A stretch of 64,000 nt of DNA. Origin: Bacteroidales bacterium M2. GTDB lineage: Bacteria > Bacteroidota > Bacteroidia > Bacteroidales > Muribaculaceae. This document shows, in pieces, positions 27,453 to 35,762 of the stretch. The notes beneath the pieces were generated by a model that was given only the letters and a program-made list of their open reading frames with translations, searched no databases and was not told the origin of the DNA. The stretch is taken from the NCBI GenBank assembly GCA_001689415.1, contig LUJM01000012.1, positions 1-64,000 on the forward strand, given 5' to 3'. Each line of letters opens with the position of its first letter. Positions within the stretch are counted from its first letter, which is position 1. Made by a program: the position numbers and the translations under genes.

Positions 27453-27616
27453 AGAGCTTAGAGCTTAGAGCTTAGAACTTAGAGCTTGGAACTTAGTTTA
27501 GAGTTTAGATAATGGCATTTTTTAGAACTTAGAACTTAGAACTTTGAGCTTAGAGCTTAGAACTTAGAACTTGGAGCTTGGAACTTAGAGCTTAGTTTAG
27601 AGTTTAGTTAATGGCT
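27451..27616 (+). repeat. Heptamer TTRGARC repeats with conserved tail (block 2)
   Basis: The first sub-array has six heptamers (27451-27492) and the second ten (27522-27591), built from TTAGAGC, TTAGAAC, TTGGAAC, TTGGAGC and TTTGAGC. Each is followed by the 24-nt tail containing TTTAGAGTTTAG (27493-27516 and 27592-27615), identical apart from one base. A period of 7 and no start codon argue against coding. Confidence 0.75.
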
Positions 27617-27663
27617 CTTTGGGCTTTTTTTTTGACTTGGTTTAACTGACTATAATATTATCA

Positions 27664-29934
27664 ATGGTAAATTCATTAAGGTATATAGCAGCGGTATTTG
27701 TGGTGGCATTTGGTGCTTCGGGGGCTTATTCAAAGCCTCTATATAAAAAGGCAGATGCCCCTGTAGAGGCGAGGGTAGAGGACCTGCTCGGGCGTATGAG
27801 CCTTCAGGAAAAAATAGGTCAGCTCAATCAGCGTTCGTACTGGTACAGCCCCGAGGGCAGAGAGTTGTTCTTTGGGATGGTTAAAGATGGCGGAGTCGGA
27901 TCGCTGATGAATATTACCGACCCTGTAACCGCCAACGAAATACAAAAGACAGCTATAGAAAAATCGCGCCTTGGCATACCGGTGCTAATTGCCCGCGATG
28001 TGATACACGGCTATAAGACAATTTTCCCCATACCACTTGGACAGGCAGCGACATTCTCGCCCGCCGTTGCCGAGGCCGGAGCGCGAATTGCCGCAGTAGA
28101 GGCATCGAGCGACGGTATACGTTGGACCTTTGCCCCGATGATCGACATAGCCCGCGATGCCCGCTGGGGACGTATCGCTGAAGGCTGTGGCGAAGACCCC
28201 TACCTGACATCGGTAATGGCCGAGGCTATGGTTCGCGGTTTCCAGCACGGCGATTCGATAGGCTCGCCTACTTCTGTGGCAGCGTGTGCCAAGCATTTTG
28301 TAGCCTACGGCGCAGCCGAGGCAGGACGCGACTATAATACCACCAATGTGCCTGAGCGCGAACTCCGCCAGACTTACCTGCCGCCGTTCCGTGCCGCCAA
28401 AGATGCCGGGGCACTTTCGTTTATGGCATCGTTTAATGCCAACAACGGTATACCTGCGTCGTGCAACCACCATGTGCTCAGCGATATACTTCGCGGCGAA
28501 TGGGGGTTTGACGGCTTTGTGGTGAGCGACTGCTTCAGCGTGCGCGAGCTTGTGCCTCACCGTGTGGCTGCCAATGAAAAGGATGCCGCCGCAATGTGTA
28601 TACGAGCCGGGCTCGATATGGATATGGAAGACGGTATCTATGCCACCAATCTTGAAGAACTTGTTAAATCGGGCGAGGTTCCTATGGCAGATATCGACCG
28701 AGCCGTGCGCGGAATCCTTCGTGCAAAATTCAAACTCGGGCTATTCGAGAATCCTTATGTGCGTACACCTCAGACTGTTAAATATGCACCCGAACACCTC
28801 GAAGCCGCCCGCCGCGCTGCATTGGAGAGTGTGATAATGCTTAAGAACGACAAAGATGTATTGCCCTTGTCGCCCGCCAAAACCAAGCGCCTGCTTGTTA
28901 CCGGCCCTATGGCCGATGCCAGCTATAACCAACTCGGTACGTGGATTTCCGATGGCGAGAGAGAGCATACCGTGACCTTGCTCAACGCCTTCAGGTCGAT
29001 GTATGGCGACAGCATTGACATCGTATACGAGCCCGGTTTGAAGACTCCTCGCAAGAACGATGCCGAAGATATCGCCCGGGCGGTAGCTGCTGCCCAAAAT
29101 GCCGATGCGATAGTGCTTGCCGTCGGCGAAGATGCTATCCTGTCGGGCGAGGGACATTCAATGGCCGATATCGAACTTGTTGGCGGACAGACCGCGCTTG
29201 TCGAAGCCCTCAAAGCCACAGGCAAACCGTTGGTAATGATAGTAATGGCCGGTCGCCCCCTTGCCATAGGACGCGAAGCCGCCATGGCCGATGCCGTGCT
29301 TTATTCATTTCATCCCGGCACGATGGGCGGCCCTGCGCTCGTAGATTTATTAATGGGCAAAGAATCGCCTTCGGGCAAGACGCCTGTTACCTTCCCGTCG
29401 ACCTCGGGTCAGTGTCCGATTTATTACAACCATGCCAATACCGGCCGCCCTGCCACCGGCAATGAACTGTGTATCGGAGATATTCCCGACGACGCCGGCA
29501 ATACATTTCTTGGCTGTACGTCGTACTATCTCGATGCCGGTTACAAGCCTCTCTATCCATTTGGCTACGGCATGACTTATACCACATTCGATTACTCCGA
29601 CCTGAAGCTTGATAAAGACGAATACGGAGTAGACGGAACAATCCGAGCATCGTTTACCCTTACGAACAGCGGCAAACGCAAGGCGACAGAAATCGTAGAG
29701 CTTTATACCACCGACCTTGTAGCATCTGTCAGCCCGTCGGTAGCCGACCTCCGCCGCTTTGAGCGAGTGACCCTCGAGCCCGGAGAAAGCCGCCGGGTAG
29801 ACTTCAGCATACCTGTGAGCGAACTGGCATTTGTGGGTCACGACCTCGCGATGCGCGTAGAGCCGGGTGAGTTTATATTGCGAGTAGGGCCTGATTCAGA
29901 GTCCGGAATAGAGAAACAATTTGTCGTAAAGTAG
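27664..29934 (+). CDS. GH3 beta-glucosidase (BglX-like)
   Basis: This exo-acting beta-glycosidase has 756 residues, the usual length for BglX-type enzymes. Order: signal peptide (1-23), GH3 N-terminal barrel with KHFVAYGAAEAGRDYN, the nucleophile aspartate D289 in GFVVSDCFSV, the GH3 C-terminal alpha/beta sandwich (about 390-610) and a fibronectin type III-like end. It lacks a T9SS tail and so is probably periplasmic, finishing oligosaccharides imported by SusC/D. It closes the polysaccharide cluster. Beta-glucoside specificity is typical, though the family also includes xylosidases and hexosaminidases. Confidence 0.88.
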   Translation: MVNSLRYIAAVFVVAFGASGAYSKPLYKKADAPVEARVEDLLGRMSLQEKIGQLNQRSYWYSPEGRELFFGMVKDGGVGSLMNITDPVTANEIQKTAIEKSRLGIPVLIARDVIHGYKTIFPIPLGQAATFSPAVAEAGARIAAVEASSDGIRWTFAPMIDIARDARWGRIAEGCGEDPYLTSVMAEAMVRGFQHGDSIGSPTSVAACAKHFVAYGAAEAGRDYNTTNVPERELRQTYLPPFRAAKDAGALSFMASFNANNGIPASCNHHVLSDILRGEWGFDGFVVSDCFSVRELVPHRVAANEKDAAAMCIRAGLDMDMEDGIYATNLEELVKSGEVPMADIDRAVRGILRAKFKLGLFENPYVRTPQTVKYAPEHLEAARRAALESVIMLKNDKDVLPLSPAKTKRLLVTGPMADASYNQLGTWISDGEREHTVTLLNAFRSMYGDSIDIVYEPGLKTPRKNDAEDIARAVAAAQNADAIVLAVGEDAILSGEGHSMADIELVGGQTALVEALKATGKPLVMIVMAGRPLAIGREAAMADAVLYSFHPGTMGGPALVDLLMGKESPSGKTPVTFPSTSGQCPIYYNHANTGRPATGNELCIGDIPDDAGNTFLGCTSYYLDAGYKPLYPFGYGMTYTTFDYSDLKLDKDEYGVDGTIRASFTLTNSGKRKATEIVELYTTDLVASVSPSVADLRRFERVTLEPGESRRVDFSIPVSELAFVGHDLAMRVEPGEFILRVGPDSESGIEKQFVVK

Positions 29935-29975
29935 ATAAAATTCGTCGGAAGACAAGAAAATCCGAAAAGTATCCG

Positions 29976-29983
29976 TATATTTG
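29976..29983 (+). promoter_or_regulatory. Bacteroidetes -7 promoter element before ptb
   Basis: TATATTTG is a perfect TAnnTTTG box about 60 nt upstream of the ptb start. A matching -33 element is not evident. Confidence 0.4.
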
Positions 29984-30043
29984 TGGCGCAGAGCAGACAG
30001 TCGGTACGTTGCCGTAGAATCTGTCTCTGCGCCTTAAATATTT

Positions 30044-30949
30044 ATGATAACACAACTTAGCCAAATCGTAGAGTCCGCGCGAAGCCGCGGTCGCCGCCGC
30101 CTGGCGGTAGCATGTGCGAACGACGCACATACCCTTCATGCCGTAGAGGATGCTCGCAGAGAGGGCCTTGTAGATGCCACTCTTTTCGGCGAACGAGCCG
30201 GAATAGAGGCAACATGCCGAGCCGAGGGCATAGATCCGAGTAATTATACCATTGTAGATGAGAGCAATGATCTCAAATGCGTGGCACAGGCAGTGGCTCT
30301 TGTAGCCGGTAACGGTGCCGACGTGCTGATGAAGGGTCTTGTCTCTACCGACAAGTATATGCGCGGCATATTGAACAAAGAAGCAGGCCTTTTCCCTGCA
30401 AAGGGTACATTGAGCCATGTATCGGTAGTTGAAATGCCCGGTCGCGGCAAGCTGCTATGTGTAGCGGATGTTGCCGTAATCCCCCTGCCGGATTTCAAAC
30501 AGAAAACCATACTTATCAAGTATCTTGCCGGCATTGCAGGGTCGCTCGGTATCGACAAACCCAAGATTGCCTGCATAGCTCCGTCGGAGCAGGTGCTACC
30601 TGCGGTGATATCGTCGACCGAAGCATGTATACTTGCCAAAATGGCCGACCGCGGCCAGCTCGGTAAGGTGACTGTCGACGGCCCCTTGTCGCTTGATGTG
30701 GCCCTTTATCCCGAAGTTGCGGTAGAGAAAAAGGTACAGGGATCATCGGTAGCCGGTGATGCAGATTGCCTTCTGTTCCCCAACATCGAGTCGGGCAATG
30801 TATTCTTCAAGTCAGCCACACATTTCGGAGGTGCTGAGATCGCAGCCATTGTAGTAGGCACTAACCGCCCGTGCGTACTCACTTCGCGAGGCGATACCCC
30901 CCGGACCAAGCTTTATTCAATCGCGCTGGCCTGCCTTCAGTGCAAGTGA
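30044..30949 (+). CDS. ptb: Phosphate butyryltransferase
   Basis: This cytoplasmic enzyme converts butyryl-CoA (or a related acyl-CoA) and phosphate to acyl-phosphate and CoA. Its 301 residues match Ptb length. Typical blocks include the AVACANDAHTL start, the VLMKGLVSTDKYMRGIL region and the C-terminal PRTKLYSIALACL. It is followed 23 nt on by butyrate kinase, the classic pair for making butyrate and ATP or, in reverse, activating branched-chain acids. Acyl preference cannot be read from sequence; branched-chain or isobutyryl substrates are also possible. Confidence 0.88.
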   Translation: MITQLSQIVESARSRGRRRLAVACANDAHTLHAVEDARREGLVDATLFGERAGIEATCRAEGIDPSNYTIVDESNDLKCVAQAVALVAGNGADVLMKGLVSTDKYMRGILNKEAGLFPAKGTLSHVSVVEMPGRGKLLCVADVAVIPLPDFKQKTILIKYLAGIAGSLGIDKPKIACIAPSEQVLPAVISSTEACILAKMADRGQLGKVTVDGPLSLDVALYPEVAVEKKVQGSSVAGDADCLLFPNIESGNVFFKSATHFGGAEIAAIVVGTNRPCVLTSRGDTPRTKLYSIALACLQCK

Positions 30950-30972
30950 TAAAACCTCAGAAACCTCCAGTC

Positions 30973-32205
30973 ATGTCATATAAAATACTTGCCATCAATC
31001 CCGGCTCGACTTCGACGAAGATCGCAGTCTATACCGACGACAAGCCCGACTTTACCCTCTCGCTTGACCATACCCCCGAAGACCTCGCGCAGTTCGCGCA
31101 GGTGGTGGACCAGTTTGACTGGCGTAAGCAGCTGATCGAAAATGCCTTGATTGAAAAAGGCGTTGATATCAGGTCGTTTGATGCCATTATTGGCCGAGGC
31201 GGTATCATCAGCCCTATAGAGAGCGGTGTATATGAAGTGAACGACGACCTCAAGCACGACCTGTTGCATGCACGTATGCAGCATGCGTCGAATCTTGGCG
31301 GCCTTATAGCCCGCGATATCGCCGACGAAATCGGTGTGAAATCGTATATCGCCGACCCGGTGGTGGTTGACGAGATGATGCCCTATGCCCGTATCAGCGG
31401 TGTGCCCGAGTTGCCACGCGAGTCGGTATTCCATGCTCTCAACCAGAAGGCTGTCGCACGCTTGTTTGCCAAGGAGAGCAACAAGCGATATGAAGACCTC
31501 AACCTGATAGTCTGCCACATGGGTGGCGGTATCACAGTCAGCGCACACCGCCGTGGCCGAGTTATCGATACTACCAACGCCCTCGACGGCTGCGGCCCGT
31601 TCTCGCCCGAACGCTCAGGCTCGCTTCCTCCCGGTCCGCTTGTCAAGCTCTGTTTCTCAGGAAAATATACCGAGGAAGAGCTTATCAAAATGGTGCATGG
31701 CGCCGGCGGTCTGTACGCGCATCTTGGTACAACATCGGTGCCCGAGGTGCTTGACCGCATTCTCAACCACGACCTTCATGCGATGCTGATACTGCGAGCT
31801 ATGTGCTACACCATATGCAAGGAAATCGGCGCAATGGCAACAGCACTCAAGGGCGATGTTGATGCAATACTCCTTACCGGCGGTATTGCTCACAGTAAGC
31901 GCGTGACCGACTTTATCGCCGATCATGTAGACTATATCGCACCTATATATGTATACCCCGGCGAGAACGAACTCCGCGCCCTTGCCGAGAATGCCTTGGC
32001 AGTATTGCGCGGCGAACGTACGCCTAAAGAGTATGAAAGTACGGCAAGCGAAGACCCGTCGCAAATCAACGACGAAGAACGTCCGTCGAAACTACGCGAC
32101 TGGCTCTTGTTGGCAGTCTCACCGCCCACCGGCGCTAAGCCGATGACGGCTATCCGCCATTATCTGCGCAAGTGGGGGCCGAATAAAAACCGACGAAACG
32201 ATTAA
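30973..32205 (+). CDS. buk: Butyrate kinase with C-terminal extension
   Basis: This acyl-phosphate kinase works with Ptb. The ATG at 30973 starts the conserved MSYKILAINPGSTSTKIAVY; the longer in-frame start at 30871 would overlap ptb. The acetokinase-fold motifs are present, including NPGSTSTK, VCHMGGGITVSAHRRGRVIDT and LTGGIAHSKR. At 410 residues it exceeds the usual roughly 355: about 50 extra residues follow the normal end (VLRGERTPKEYES), rich in charged residues and finishing KWGPNKNRRND. The extension has no motif I recognise. Confidence 0.88.
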   Translation: MSYKILAINPGSTSTKIAVYTDDKPDFTLSLDHTPEDLAQFAQVVDQFDWRKQLIENALIEKGVDIRSFDAIIGRGGIISPIESGVYEVNDDLKHDLLHARMQHASNLGGLIARDIADEIGVKSYIADPVVVDEMMPYARISGVPELPRESVFHALNQKAVARLFAKESNKRYEDLNLIVCHMGGGITVSAHRRGRVIDTTNALDGCGPFSPERSGSLPPGPLVKLCFSGKYTEEELIKMVHGAGGLYAHLGTTSVPEVLDRILNHDLHAMLILRAMCYTICKEIGAMATALKGDVDAILLTGGIAHSKRVTDFIADHVDYIAPIYVYPGENELRALAENALAVLRGERTPKEYESTASEDPSQINDEERPSKLRDWLLLAVSPPTGAKPMTAIRHYLRKWGPNKNRRND

Positions 32206-32214
32206 ACCGATAGA

Positions 32215-32250
32215 ACGGGAGGGTGTTGACGACATCCTCCTGTTTTTTTT
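32215..32250 (+). terminator. Intrinsic terminator after buk
   Basis: ACGGGAGG pairs with CCTCCTGT around a short inner TGT/ACA stem, and eight T residues follow (32243-32250). It starts 10 nt after the buk stop codon. Confidence 0.85.
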
Positions 32251-32256
32251 AGTAAT

Positions 32257-32287
32257 TAACTCGCAGCTAATTTTTGCGAGTTACTTA
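32257..32287. repeat. Dispersed TAACTCGC hairpin repeat
   Basis: TAACTCGC and GCGAGTTA (32257-32264 and 32276-32283) form an 8-bp stem around AGCTAATTTTT. The stretch GCAGCTAATTTTTGCGAGTT matches the inverse of 2197-2220 at all but one position, identifying it as another copy of the same small repeat. Confidence 0.6.
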
Positions 32288-32389
32288 TAGATTTTGTCTA
32301 TACCGGCGTTCGAATCTTTCCGTAGCCAATGTAGTTTTTGAGTGGAGCGAAGGTGCTTACTTTGCATCGAAATTCAAAAACACAAGAAA

Positions 32390-32596
32390 ATGGAAACTTC
32401 TAACATGCCTGTTGTGATCTGGTTTGCCGTTGCAAGCGCAATGGTATTGATAGCGTTATATGGTTTTTACCGCTATAGCCACAAACACCAAAAACGTAGT
32501 ATACATGCCATTGAAATCGGCAGCGAGGCCGAAGAAATCTATGTGCCCGGCGACCGCACACGATTCGACAAAGAAGATTACAACGATGAGGACTGA
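32390..32596 (+). CDS. Small single-span membrane protein of unknown function
   Basis: This protein of 68 residues starts at the ATG at 32390. One hydrophobic helix (about 8-27, VVIWFAVASAMVLIALYGFY) is followed by a basic patch (RYSHKHQKR) and an acidic C-terminal tail (FDKEDYNDED), a layout expected for an N-out, C-in protein. Its end overlaps the start of the ThrE-like gene by 11 nt, so the two are co-translated. It may assist the exporter, but no family is recognised. Confidence 0.6.
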   Translation: METSNMPVVIWFAVASAMVLIALYGFYRYSHKHQKRSIHAIEIGSEAEEIYVPGDRTRFDKEDYNDED

Positions 32597-33404
32597 TACC
32601 GAGGCTTGCGAAACGAGCTCGGTGTCCACGGATGCGCGGCTGAAAGAGTGCTGCCTTTTCCTGTCGGAATATTCGTCGGCATTACTTGGCAGCGGCTCTA
32701 CCTGTATGCGTCTCGAAAAGAATGTGATGAGCATGGCGAAAGCCTTGGGTTATAGGGTGACGATGACAATCTTGCCGCGCCATATACACTTGACAGTCAG
32801 TAGCGAAGATGCAAATGAGAGTATTACCTATATCGCCGATGTCGCCACTCTGCCAATACGCTTCGATATAATCACCCGCTTGAGCGAACTAAGCCGAGAC
32901 CTTGTGTCGGGTCGCGTTGACTTGTCCGGTGCACGTAGGGAATTCAAGGCTATTATCGGAGCTAAAAAGATTTATGACCGCAGGGTTGTACTGCTTGTCG
33001 GCCTTGCCAACGCATCATTCTGCCGTCTGTTTGGCGGCGATGCCCATGCAATGGCAGTAGTTTTGCTATCGACGCTTGCCGGTTACTACCTTCGTCGCGA
33101 GCTCACTATGCGTCATACCGATATGCGGCTGGTGTTTATACTCTGCTCGTTTGTATCGTCGGTATTAGCAGCCGGGGCAACGCTTTTCGGCCTTGGCAGC
33201 ACACCCGAGATAGCCCTTGCAACGAGCGTGCTGTACCTCGTACCCGGGGTGCCGTTTCTAAACTCGTTCAGCGACCTTATAGCCGGACATTATATAAGTT
33301 CGATGTGCAGGCTTACCAACGCCATGATTCTTACCGCATGTCTGTCGATAGGATTTTTAGGAGGGCTTGCGGTGATGAATCTGAGTATGTTCAAACTAAT
33401 CTGA
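32586..33404 (+). CDS. Threonine/serine exporter family protein, N-terminal-type subunit (ThrE)
   Basis: This is the inner-membrane half of a split ThrE-type exporter (ThrE/DUF1212 family), 272 residues from the ATG at 32586. The cytosolic N-terminal portion (to about 115) carries the conserved block YSSALLGSGSTCMRLEKNV and is followed by about five membrane spans (LLVGLANASFCRLFGGD and onward). The companion half follows 7 nt downstream. Export of threonine, serine or other small solutes is the family role; the actual substrate is unknown. Confidence 0.82.
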   Translation: MRTDTEACETSSVSTDARLKECCLFLSEYSSALLGSGSTCMRLEKNVMSMAKALGYRVTMTILPRHIHLTVSSEDANESITYIADVATLPIRFDIITRLSELSRDLVSGRVDLSGARREFKAIIGAKKIYDRRVVLLVGLANASFCRLFGGDAHAMAVVLLSTLAGYYLRRELTMRHTDMRLVFILCSFVSSVLAAGATLFGLGSTPEIALATSVLYLVPGVPFLNSFSDLIAGHYISSMCRLTNAMILTACLSIGFLGGLAVMNLSMFKLI

Positions 33405-33411
33405 GGCGGCA

Positions 33412-33894
33412 ATGTTACTTGAAATAATAAGCGATGCATTCTTTGCAGCTATAGCGGCTATAGGCTTTGCCGCAATCAGCAGCCCCACACGTAGGGCATT
33501 TTTCTTTTGCGCCGTGATAGCGGCAGCCGGTCATTCGCTGAGATATGTGCTTATGATGCCCGGAATGAAGCTGAATATCGTAGTATCTACGTTTATAGCC
33601 GCATTCGTTATGGGGATAATGGCCGTCAAAATATCAAGCTATGCCAAGATGCCGCCGGAAACGTGTCTTTTCCCGGCGCTGTTGCCCATGATTCCCGGTA
33701 TCTATGCTTACAAGAGTTTTGGCGGTATGGCAATGAGCGTTTTACATTCGGGCGATATTGAATTCAGCAAATATTTTTATATCTTTGCAGATAATGGCCT
33801 GATGTGTGTGTTTATCATTCTTGGCATGGTAGTAGGAGCGACTATACCGGTATTCGCATTTAAAAAGAAAACGATAGAAGCCTCCGATAAATAA
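33412..33894 (+). CDS. Threonine/serine exporter family protein, C-terminal-type subunit (ThrE_2)
   Basis: This is a 160-residue, almost wholly hydrophobic protein with about four or five spans (AAIAAIGFAAISSPTRRAFFFCAV, LFPALLPMIPGIYAYKSF). It corresponds to the second half of fused ThrE proteins (DUF3815/ThrE_2). It is expected to form a complex with the preceding subunit. The LysR gene starts 14 nt after it. Confidence 0.82.
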   Translation: MLLEIISDAFFAAIAAIGFAAISSPTRRAFFFCAVIAAAGHSLRYVLMMPGMKLNIVVSTFIAAFVMGIMAVKISSYAKMPPETCLFPALLPMIPGIYAYKSFGGMAMSVLHSGDIEFSKYFYIFADNGLMCVFIILGMVVGATIPVFAFKKKTIEASDK

Positions 33895-33908
33895 TAAGCA
33901 ACAAGACT

Positions 33909-34811
33909 ATGGAATTACGCCAGCTCAAATACTTTGTAAAGGCAGCCGAGACATTGAATTTTTCGGAAGCATCACGAGCATTGTTTATCACGCAGAGTAC
34001 ACTGTCGCAGCAAATCAAGCAGCTCGAACAGGAACTTGGGAGTGCTTTGTTTCTACGCGACAGCCATAGAGTAATGCTCACCGAGGCCGGAGAGGAACTG
34101 CTGCCGTATGCCTTGCGCACTATCCATGACGCCCAGTTGTGTCTCGACCGGATGGACGACCTTAAGAAAATGCTGTCCGGCACGCTCAATATCGGAGTAA
34201 CGTATTCTTTTAGCCCGATACTGACTGAGACGCTTATTGAGTTTATGAAGCTATATCCCGGAGTCAAACTCAATATATATTACAAGCCGGTTGCCGAGTT
34301 GATAGAAATGCTCAAGAGCCACGAAGTAGACTTTGTGCTTGCATTTCGCTCGCGACACGCTATCGAGGGCATAGAATCGCATATCTTATTCCAGAATCAT
34401 CTTGCCGCGATTGTGAAATCCGATCATCCGCTTGCGGCACGCGATAGTGTTACCCTCGAAGACCTTTCGGCATATGAACTTGCCTTGCCTACTATAGGTT
34501 TGCAGGCCCGCAATTATTTCGACGACATCATTGCTTCGCGAGGTATACCATTTAAGATAAGGATAGAGCTCAACGAGGTAAATATATTATTGAAGCTTAT
34601 CAGCTGCAGCCGTCTGGTAGCGGTCCTGGCCGAGGCCACGACATATCATGTGAACGGTGTCAAGGCTATAACGATAGATGCGCCCGGAAACGAGATGACA
34701 GGGTGTGTGCTGACTTTGCGCGACTGCTATCACAAGCAGTCGATGCGCGAGTTAGTGAGGATGCTCAGTGAGTCGGCTGCAATCAGGGAACGAGTTAATT
34801 CGTGGCTTTGA
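33909..34811 (+). CDS. LysR-family transcriptional regulator
   Basis: This 300-residue regulator has an N-terminal winged helix-turn-helix (MELRQLKYFVKAAETLNFSEASRALF...STLSQQIKQLE) and a substrate-binding domain from about 90. Domain order and length are normal for the family and CynR/OxyR-like members are the nearest in appearance. Being the last gene of the ThrE cluster it may control it in response to an amino acid or stress signal. Its stop codon abuts the stop of the convergent glycosyltransferase with no spacer. Confidence 0.88.
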   Translation: MELRQLKYFVKAAETLNFSEASRALFITQSTLSQQIKQLEQELGSALFLRDSHRVMLTEAGEELLPYALRTIHDAQLCLDRMDDLKKMLSGTLNIGVTYSFSPILTETLIEFMKLYPGVKLNIYYKPVAELIEMLKSHEVDFVLAFRSRHAIEGIESHILFQNHLAAIVKSDHPLAARDSVTLEDLSAYELALPTIGLQARNYFDDIIASRGIPFKIRIELNEVNILLKLISCSRLVAVLAEATTYHVNGVKAITIDAPGNEMTGCVLTLRDCYHKQSMRELVRMLSESAAIRERVNSWL

Positions 34812-35762
34812 TTATCGGTAAACACGTTTTGCAATCGTCGCGGCCACTGATCGTCCTAACAGCGAAAGTGCGACACCTAATTTATTTTTCAGCCTTACGC
34901 TTTTATCGCGGACAATTGAGTTGCGCAGTTGTGTAATCAGCTGCCAGCAACTGTCGGCCAGTGCAGTTTTGCCATGTAGGGAGGCGAGTCCGAAAATATT
35001 GAAGGCGGCACTGAATAAACGGCTTTGGGCAGCAGGGACTGCGTCGTCGAAATGCTCTGTTACATAGTTTAATACGCTTTGAGCAGCAAATACAGCATCA
35101 GCACGTGAATCACTCCAAGTGTTGATGAAACTATCAGGATTAGGTCGATAATAATATACCGTGGCATCGATAAAAATCACGGCTTTAGCATTTAGATACA
35201 ACCTCGGAATGATTTCGATATCTTCGTACCTTCTCCCCTGCAAGAACCCATCGATACGGTCGAAAATTTCGCGAGGATACATCTTGGCCCAAGCGCTTTC
35301 ATGATATCCGTGGCGCTGGTAGAGAGTGTAGAGCAAGGCAATTCCGGAACTTAGATAATCGATATTGTATTTTTTTGACTTCGCCGTATTACGTTTCTGT
35401 GTGAAATTACCGATAGCGATAGCTCCTTGGTAGTTGGAGACAGCGTCTCTGAGAATTTTGATTCCGCCGTCGGTGTAGCAGTCGTCGGCATCGCAAAAGG
35501 CAATATAATCGGTAGTGCACATACGGATGCCGGTATTTCGAGCTTCAGACACACCGACGTTATCCGTGCGCTTTGTGATTACAGTGTCGGGAAACTTGTC
35601 GGCAAAGCCGAGGCATAAACTTTCGGAACCGTCGTTAGAGCCGTCGTCAATAAGAATAATCTTGTCGCCGGGCAACAGCTGTGGCAGGATAGAGTTGACG
35701 CACTCATCAAGATACTGTACGGTATTGTAAACCGGCACTATAACCGACAGGGTCTTGTTCAT
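34812..35762 (-). CDS. GT2-family glycosyltransferase
   Basis: This cytoplasmic or membrane-associated sugar transferase has 316 residues. The start at 35762 begins the canonical MNKTLSVIVPVYN. Motifs include ILIDDGSNDGS and the metal-binding FCDADD. The C-terminal portion is helical without clear membrane spans. The ATG overlaps the TGA of the GHL10 gene (ATGA), so translation is coupled. A capsule, LPS or glycoprotein role is likely but not decidable. Confidence 0.85.
   Translation of the reverse strand: MNKTLSVIVPVYNTVQYLDECVNSILPQLLPGDKIILIDDGSNDGSESLCLGFADKFPDTVITKRTDNVGVSEARNTGIRMCTTDYIAFCDADDCYTDGGIKILRDAVSNYQGAIAIGNFTQKRNTAKSKKYNIDYLSSGIALLYTLYQRHGYHESAWAKMYPREIFDRIDGFLQGRRYEDIEIIPRLYLNAKAVIFIDATVYYYRPNPDSFINTWSDSRADAVFAAQSVLNYVTEHFDDAVPAAQSRLFSAAFNIFGLASLHGKTALADSCWQLITQLRNSIVRDKSVRLKNKLGVALSLLGRSVAATIAKRVYR

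Noticed and set aside
27451..27616. Heptamer region read as a small repetitive protein
   Set aside because: A period of 7 changes frame each unit, there are stop codons in all frames and no plausible start.
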